The notes beneath the pieces are model-generated. The model saw nothing but the letters and a program-made list of their open reading frames with translations, ran no database searches and was not told where the DNA came from. The position numbers and the translations under genes are program-made. This document shows, one piece after another, positions 59,209 through 64,000 of a stretch of DNA of 64,000 bases; position 1 is the stretch's first letter; every line of letters begins with the position of its first letter. This stretch comes from Salsipaludibacter sp963735045 (GTDB taxonomy: Bacteria; Actinomycetota; Nitriliruptoria; Nitriliruptorales; Nitriliruptoraceae): NCBI GenBank assembly GCA_963735045.1, contig CAVTIZ010000002.1:372001-436000 (forward strand). The letters are read 5' to 3'.

Positions 59209-59814
59209 ATGGCTCGCTACACCGGTCCTGCCACGAAGAAGTCGCGTCGACTCGGCGTCGACCTCAAGGGCAACGACAAGAACTTCGACAAGCGTCCCTT
59301 CCCGCCCGGCGAACACGGCCGTGGCCGCATCCGCGAGTCGGAGTACCTGCTCCAGCTCAAGGAGAAGCAGAAGGCGCGCTACTTCTACGGCGTGCTCGAG
59401 AAGCAGTTCCGCCGGTACTACAAGGAGGCCAGCCGGCTCGACGGCCTGACCGGCGAGAACCTGCTGGTCCTGCTGGAGACCCGGTTGGACAACGTGGTCT
59501 ACCGCGGTGGCTTCGCCCGCACGCGTCGTGAGGCCCGCCAACTGGTGTCCCACAAGCACGTGTCGGTCAACGGCCGCACCACCAACATCCCGTCCTACGC
59601 GGTGTCGCCCGGCGACGTCGTGGAGATCCGTGAGCGTGCTCGCAACTCCGCAGCGATCCTCGGATCGCTGGAGTTGTACGGCCGCTGGGAGATGCCGGGC
59701 TGGCTGGAGTCGGACCCGTCGACCTACCAGGTCAAGGTCCTGTCCCTGCCGGAGCGCGACATGATCGACGCGCCGGTCCAGGAACAGATGATCGTCGAGC
59801 TGTACTCGAAGTGA
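59209..59814 (+). CDS. rpsD: 30S ribosomal protein S4 (uS4), Cys-free form
   Basis: The 201-residue protein has MARYTGPATKKSRRLGVDLK and the S4 RNA-binding domain (LETRLDNVVYRGGFARTRRE, HVSVNGRTTNIPSY). It lacks the N-terminal zinc Cys residues, unlike the zinc-binding bL33, bL36, uS14 and uL24 here. It is a primary 16S binder. A GC hairpin (59831-59852) lies in the 274-base gap before rpoA. Confidence 0.99.
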   Translation: MARYTGPATKKSRRLGVDLKGNDKNFDKRPFPPGEHGRGRIRESEYLLQLKEKQKARYFYGVLEKQFRRYYKEASRLDGLTGENLLVLLETRLDNVVYRGGFARTRREARQLVSHKHVSVNGRTTNIPSYAVSPGDVVEIRERARNSAAILGSLELYGRWEMPGWLESDPSTYQVKVLSLPERDMIDAPVQEQMIVELYSK

Positions 59815-60088
59815 TCGCGCCGACGACCGTGCCCGGCCCCCCGTGGCCGGGCCGGCGTCGTCGCCGGCTCGCTGCCCGGTGATCCCGCAGCGACACCCCC
59901 CGGGGGCACCCGCCCGCCGGGACCGGTCCACGACCCGGGACGTCGTGGAGCGGTGACGGGACCGGACCTCCACCCATCGACGGGTGGTGGGGCCGGACCC
60001 AGAACGTGCGCGCCGATGGCCCCGGGAACGAGGGCGGCACGTGGCGACGGGGAGTCGTCGCCGAACCCACCTGCAACGGAGAACCCAC

Positions 60089-61126
60089 ATGTCCGACTTC
60101 GGCTTCTACGAAGAAGACGGCGCGATCAGCCTGGCCACCGGCCAGGGCGGCTCGCCGTTCATCGCCTACCGGCCCCGCCTGTCCGAGGAGGAGGTCGACG
60201 AGGGCACGCGTTCGCGCTTCACCATCGAGCCGCTCGAGCCCGGCTTCGGCTACACGCTGGGCAACTCGCTGCGCCGCACGCTGCTGAGCTCGATCCCCGG
60301 TGCGGCCGTGACCCGGCTGCGCTTCACCTCCGCGGAGGCCGCCGGCCCCGAGGGTGGCTCGGTGCTGCACGAGTACGCGGCCATCGAGGGCGTCAAGGAA
60401 GACGTCATCGACATCATCCTCAACATCAAGGACCTGGTCGTGCGGTCCGCGTCCGACGAGCCGGTCGAGATCTTCCTCGGTGGTGACGGCCCCGGTGTGC
60501 TGACCGCGGAGAACATCTTCGCACCCAGCCAGGTCGAGGTCGTCAACGAGGACCTGCACATCGCGACGCTCAACCCCCAGGGCCACCTCGAGATGTACCT
60601 GACGGTGGAGCGTGGCCGCGGCTACCACACCGCCGAGCAGAACAAGCGCGAGAACGACCCGATCGGGGTCATCCCGGTCGACTCGATCTTCTCGCCGGTG
60701 CGTCGCGTCGCCTACCGCGTCGAGGCCACCCGCGTCGAGCAGATGACCAACTACGACCGCCTCGTCCTCAACGTCGAGACGGACGGCTCGGTGACCCCGG
60801 CCCAGGCGCTGTCCTCGGCGGGTGAGACCCTGACCTCGCTGTTCGAGCAGTTCAAGGACTTCGAGGCCGGTGGCCCCGGCGGGATCGTCGTGTCCCCCGA
60901 GGAGCTGTTCGAGTCGCCGTTCGACGAGGTCGACGCCACGCCGGTCGAGGACCTCGACCTGTCGGTGCGCTCCTACAACTGCCTCAAGCGCGAGGGCATC
61001 GCCACCGTCGGCGAACTCCGCCAGATGACCGAGGACCAGCTGCTCGAGATCCGCAACTTCGGCGCCAAGAGCGTCGAGGAGGTCACCGACAAGCTCGACG
61101 AGCTCGGGATCACGCTCGCCGAGTAG
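60089..61126 (+). CDS. rpoA: DNA-directed RNA polymerase subunit alpha
   Basis: The 345-residue subunit has the N-terminal dimerisation domain (RFTIEPLEPGFGYTLGNSLR, then RTLLSSIPGAAVT, and VERGRGYHTAEQNKREN) and the C-terminal domain (DLDLSVRSYNCLKREGIATV, NFGAKSVEEVTDKL) which binds UP elements and activators. ATG 60089. Normal position between rpsD and rplQ. Confidence 0.99.
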   Translation: MSDFGFYEEDGAISLATGQGGSPFIAYRPRLSEEEVDEGTRSRFTIEPLEPGFGYTLGNSLRRTLLSSIPGAAVTRLRFTSAEAAGPEGGSVLHEYAAIEGVKEDVIDIILNIKDLVVRSASDEPVEIFLGGDGPGVLTAENIFAPSQVEVVNEDLHIATLNPQGHLEMYLTVERGRGYHTAEQNKRENDPIGVIPVDSIFSPVRRVAYRVEATRVEQMTNYDRLVLNVETDGSVTPAQALSSAGETLTSLFEQFKDFEAGGPGGIVVSPEELFESPFDEVDATPVEDLDLSVRSYNCLKREGIATVGELRQMTEDQLLEIRNFGAKSVEEVTDKLDELGITLAE

Positions 61127-61180
61127 GTGGCCCGCCCGTCGGGGGCGGTGCGCTCGGCGTCACCGACCCCCGCGCGGGAT

Positions 61181-61206
61181 GGAGTTGCTCGCACGCTCGC
61201 AACTCC
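61181..61206. repeat. Palindromic element between rpoA and rplQ
   Basis: GGAGTTGC (61181-61188) and GCAACTCC (61199-61206) are perfect arms around TCGCACGCTC. The same general form as the other intergenic palindromes. Confidence 0.7.
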
Positions 61207-61270
61207 GCGCCGCTCGCCGAAGTGTCGTGCACCACCCCATCACCACCCAGACTGACCACAAGGAATGATC

Positions 61271-61753
61271 ATGCCGACCCCGAAGCGCGGCAAGCGACTG
61301 GCCGGTGGCCCCGCGCAGCAGAAGTCCATGCTGCGCAACCAGGCCAAGGACCTGTTCCGCCACGGGCGGATCACCACCACCCACGCCAAGGCCAAGGCCC
61401 TGCGGCCCTACGCCGAACGCCTCATCACCAAGGCGCGCACCGGCGACCTGCACAAGCGTCGCCAGGTCCTGTCCGAGCTGCACGACCGTGACGTGGTCGC
61501 CCACCTGTTCGAGGAGGTCGCGCCCCGTTTCGCCGATCGCCCGGGTGGCTACACCCGCATCATCAAGCTCGGACCGCGTGCGGGCGACAACGCCCCCATG
61601 GCGCTGATCGAGCTGGTGGACAAGGGCGACCTGTCCGGCGACGAGGCCATCGAGACCTCCAAGGCGTCCCGCTCGCGTGGCCTGTTCGGCCGCCGACGCA
61701 AGAACGTCAACCAGGAGGCCGTCGCGGCCGGTGCGGCCGACGAGGAGGAGTGA
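61271..61753 (+). CDS. rplQ: 50S ribosomal protein L17 (bL17)
   Basis: The 160-residue protein has MPTPKRGKRLAGGPAQQKSM, LRNQAKDLFRHGRITTTHAK and GYTRIIKLGPRAGDNAPMAL. AAGGA (61260-61264) favours ATG 61271 over ATG 61265. The C-terminal extension of about 40 residues is mixed basic and acidic. It is near the tunnel exit in the 50S. Confidence 0.98.
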   Translation: MPTPKRGKRLAGGPAQQKSMLRNQAKDLFRHGRITTTHAKAKALRPYAERLITKARTGDLHKRRQVLSELHDRDVVAHLFEEVAPRFADRPGGYTRIIKLGPRAGDNAPMALIELVDKGDLSGDEAIETSKASRSRGLFGRRRKNVNQEAVAAGAADEEE

Positions 61754-61755
61754 CG

Positions 61756-61863
61756 GCCTGCCCTCGCGCTTGGGCGCTCGGGCAGGTTCGAGAACTCGCT
61801 GCGCACGTTGCCTGCCCTCGCGCTTGGGCGCTCGGGCAGGTTTGAGAACTCGCTGCGCTCGTT
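61756..61863. repeat. 54-bp tandem repeat of the intergenic palindromic element
   Basis: Copies at 61756-61809 and 61810-61863 differ at two visible bases. Each holds a nested hairpin (CCTGCCC, inner GCGC TTGG GCGC, GGGCAGG) followed by a GAGAACTCGCTGCGC module. A degenerate third GAACTC copy follows to about 61920. Confidence 0.85.
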
Positions 61864-61982
61864 CTCACGCCTCAGATGCACTGGCTGGGGCGCTCGGCGC
61901 TTTGAGAACTCACGCTCGGTTTTCATGCGACGCCGGGAAGATGTGAACGTCGGGTCGGCGAGTGGTTGGATGAGGAGGCGGG

Positions 61983-62957
61983 GTGAGGGTGCGGGTTCGG
62001 ATCGACCTGGCCTACGACGGGGCTGGCTTCCGCGGGTTCGCGAGCCAACCCGACCTTCCCACCGTGCAGGGCACCCTCGAGGGTGCCCTGTCTCGTCTGT
62101 GTGGCCTGGTGCACGGTCGCGACCCCGTGCCGGGCGTCCCACTGGTCGACGACCGGATCGCCACGACCTGTGCCGGCCGCACCGATGCCGGGGTGCACGC
62201 GCTGGCCCAGTCCGTGCACCTCGACGTGGACGGGGCCTGGTCGGCGGCTGCGCAACGGTTCGTCCGACTCGCCCACGAGGACCCGCAGGAACTCGCCCGG
62301 CGACTCCACGACCTGGTCGGCGAGGCCGTGACCATCTGGTCGGTCATGGTGGTCGGTGCGGACTTCGATGCCCGCTTCTCGGCCGGCGAGCGCCGCTACC
62401 GCTACGTGCTGACCGACGCCGGGGCCATCGACCCGCGTGGCCGCGGCCACCGCTGGGACGTCGGTGCGGCCCTCGACGACGCGGCGATGCACGCCGCCGC
62501 ACAGCGCCTGCTGGGCGAGCACGACTTCGCGTCGTTGTGCCGGCGCTCGGGCGGGCGGCACACCCGTCGGCGCATCGACGAGATCGCCGTGCGCCGCAGC
62601 GCCGGCCGGGGACCCGCCGGGGGCCGGGCCGGCCGCGGCGAGGAGATCCACCTCACGCTGCGTGGTCCGGCCTTCTGCCACCAACAGGTGCGTGCCATCA
62701 CCGGATGCCTGGTCGAGATCGGGCTGGGCAAGGAGGACCCGGACTGGATGGGGGAGGTGCTTGCCGCCCGCGACCGGTCCGTCGCCGCGCGGGTCGCGCC
62801 CCCGGGGGGCCTGACACTGGAGGCCGTCGCCTATCCCGACCCCTGGCCCGACGCCCCGCATCGTCCCGGCGCCATGGTGCGCAGTGCGAGCGAATCCAGA
62901 CCATCGGCCACGGGCGCTGCCATCGGCGGCCGGCCGGGTGACCGGGGGTCGTCTTGA
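61983..62957 (+). CDS. truA: tRNA pseudouridine(38-40) synthase TruA
   Basis: The 324-residue enzyme isomerises uridines in the tRNA anticodon arm. RIDLAYDGAGFRGFASQP and the catalytic motif AGRTDAGVHALAQ with Asp68 are diagnostic; RRYRYVL and FCHQQVRAITGCLVEIGLGK follow. About 45 C-terminal residues are low complexity. GTG 61983 follows GAGGAGG. rplQ-truA order is common. Confidence 0.95.
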   Translation: MRVRVRIDLAYDGAGFRGFASQPDLPTVQGTLEGALSRLCGLVHGRDPVPGVPLVDDRIATTCAGRTDAGVHALAQSVHLDVDGAWSAAAQRFVRLAHEDPQELARRLHDLVGEAVTIWSVMVVGADFDARFSAGERRYRYVLTDAGAIDPRGRGHRWDVGAALDDAAMHAAAQRLLGEHDFASLCRRSGGRHTRRRIDEIAVRRSAGRGPAGGRAGRGEEIHLTLRGPAFCHQQVRAITGCLVEIGLGKEDPDWMGEVLAARDRSVAARVAPPGGLTLEAVAYPDPWPDAPHRPGAMVRSASESRPSATGAAIGGRPGDRGSS

Positions 62958-62983
62958 CCCGATGCGGCGGCCGTCGCTACCCT
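62954..62983 (+). promoter_or_regulatory. Promoter of rplM-rpsI
   Basis: TTGACC (62954-62959) overlaps the truA stop; TACCCT (62978-62983) follows after 18 bases. Leader to rplM is about 220 bases. Confidence 0.6.
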
Positions 62984-63210
62984 CGGATCGTCGCGGCCCC
63001 GGTCGGGTCGCGTTTCCGTGCTGTCGCACGTGGAGGCGATCCCGAGGGACACCTCCCACGCCTGCTCCGGACCAGCCACCGACGCCGACCCGGCGGACCA
63101 CCGGTGGCACGCACCCGTCGGTGTCCGAGCGCGCCGCGACCTGCACGAGCGGTCCCGTGACCGCGCATGAACCCACACCATTCCACCCGTACCTCGCAAA
63201 GGCCCATCCC

Positions 63211-63645
63211 ATGCGGACCTACAGCCCCAGCGGCAAGGACATCACGCGGGACTGGTTCGTCGTGGACGCCGAGGGTCAGACCCTCGGGCGCCTGGCGACC
63301 CGGATCGCGACCGTCCTCCGTGGCAAGCACAAGCCGACCTTCGCCCGCCACCTCGACATGGGCGACCACGTGATCGTGGTCAACGCCGACAAGATCGAGC
63401 TCGCCGGCGAGAAGGCCGCCGACAAGGTCTACCACCGCCACTCGAACTTCCCCGGTGGCCTCAAGTCGGTGCCCTTCGCCACGATGCTCGAGACCAAGCC
63501 GACCCAGATCGTGGAGTCGGCCGTCAAGGGCATGCTGCCCAAGAACAAGCTGGGCCGGGCGATGGCGCTCAAGCTGAAGGTCTACGCCGGCCCCGAGCAC
63601 CCGCACGAGGCCCAGCAGCCCAAGCCCTTCCCCGACTTCGTCTGA
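63211..63645 (+). CDS. rplM: 50S ribosomal protein L13 (uL13)
   Basis: The 144-residue protein has MRTYSPSGKDITRDWFVVDA, LGRLATRIATVLRGKHKPTF and VKGMLPKNKLGRAMALKLKV. It is an early 50S assembly protein. ATG 63211 follows AAAGG. In mycobacteria and most bacteria it pairs with rpsI, as here. Confidence 0.99.
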   Translation: MRTYSPSGKDITRDWFVVDAEGQTLGRLATRIATVLRGKHKPTFARHLDMGDHVIVVNADKIELAGEKAADKVYHRHSNFPGGLKSVPFATMLETKPTQIVESAVKGMLPKNKLGRAMALKLKVYAGPEHPHEAQQPKPFPDFV

Positions 63646-63778
63646 CCCGAACGACCACGCACGACCGCACCACCAAGTCCGTGACAAAACCCCGACGGCG
63701 ACGCGCCGGGACGGGGGACAACCCACGGCGGCACCCACCCATCCCGGCACACGCTGTCGGACAACGAGGACCACCACC

Positions 63779-64000
63779 ATGGCATCCAGCATCCACGTCG
63801 GCCGCCGCAAGTCGGCCGTTGCCCGCGCCCGCATCGAGCGGGGCTCCGGCCAGTTCACGCTCAACGGCCGCACCTTCGAGGACTACTTCACCACCGAGAA
63901 GCTGCGCAACCACGTCACCGAGCCCCTCGAGCTCGTCGAGCAGCGGGGCCAGTGGGACATCATCGCGCGCCTGCACGGTGGCGGCACCACCGGCCAGGCC
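63779..64000 (+). CDS. rpsI: 30S ribosomal protein S9 (uS9), N-terminal part
   Basis: The first 74 codons run to the right edge in frame. SIHVGRRKSAVARARIERGS, TLNGRTFEDYF and HGGGTTGQA match uS9, whose C-terminal tail (not in the window) touches P-site tRNA. ATG 63779 follows GAGGA. Confidence 0.97.
   Translation, partial: MASSIHVGRRKSAVARARIERGSGQFTLNGRTFEDYFTTEKLRNHVTEPLELVEQRGQWDIIARLHGGGTTGQA

Overview
The window is a high-GC chromosomal segment from an actinobacterium-like organism. It is built around the core translation and transcription superlocus. Evidence for the lineage: the order tRNA-Thr, tRNA-Met, rpmG, hadA-like, hadB-like, tRNA-Trp, secE, nusG, rplK, rplA resembles that of Mycobacterium tuberculosis (established synteny). 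Starts are often GTG or TTG, -10 boxes are of the TANNNT type, and IleS is of the HYGH-bearing type II. A tuf gene just after a tRNA-Tyr/Thr/Met cluster also recalls the tufB locus of other phyla. Many proteins are acidic, which would fit a marine or halotolerant deep lineage such as Nitriliruptoria, but that placement is an inference.

Layout. 1-190: start of a YajQ-family gene, leftward. 328-808: tRNA-Tyr, tRNA-Thr, tRNA-Met. 1069-2604: tuf copy 1 and rpmG. 2713-4983: an accessory block (dienelactone-hydrolase-like protein, HTH regulator, 6-phosphogluconate-dehydrogenase-like protein). 5091-5947: MaoC-type dehydratase pair. 6208-9179: tRNA-Trp, secE, nusG, rplK, rplA. 9736-13351: accessory flavoprotein, aldehyde dehydrogenase and SRPBCC protein. 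13520-14905: L10 leader, rplJ, rplL. 15725-23312: rpoB (with an apparent frameshift) and rpoC. 23556-36570: a second accessory block (lipoprotein, GT4 glycosyltransferase, GH92 mannosidase, large secreted LamG/Fn3 protein with an apparent frameshift, ileS, two small Met-rich lipoproteins). 37068-41421: str operon (rpsL, rpsG, fusA, tuf copy 2). 41497-47559: S10 operon. 47662-55485: spc operon through secY, adk and map. 55482-57533: three accessory membrane/SRPBCC/MgtC genes. 57777-62957: infA, rpmJ, rpsM, rpsK, rpsD, rpoA, rplQ, truA. 63211-64000: rplM and the start of rpsI.

Almost the whole plus strand encodes ribosomal proteins, elongation factors, RNA polymerase subunits and the Sec channel. 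Accessory genes sit mainly at operon boundaries marked by strong hairpins. Points of most interest: a 1,186-bp identical tuf pair with codon use unlike the neighbours; an S12 with Arg at position 88, a known streptomycin-resistance substitution elsewhere; two apparent +1 frameshifts (rpoB near 18533, secreted protein near 28496); long acidic tails on NusG, uS3, uL10 and uL4; a family of short palindromic elements scattered between operon genes; and a paralogous pair of methionine/acid-rich mini-lipoproteins.
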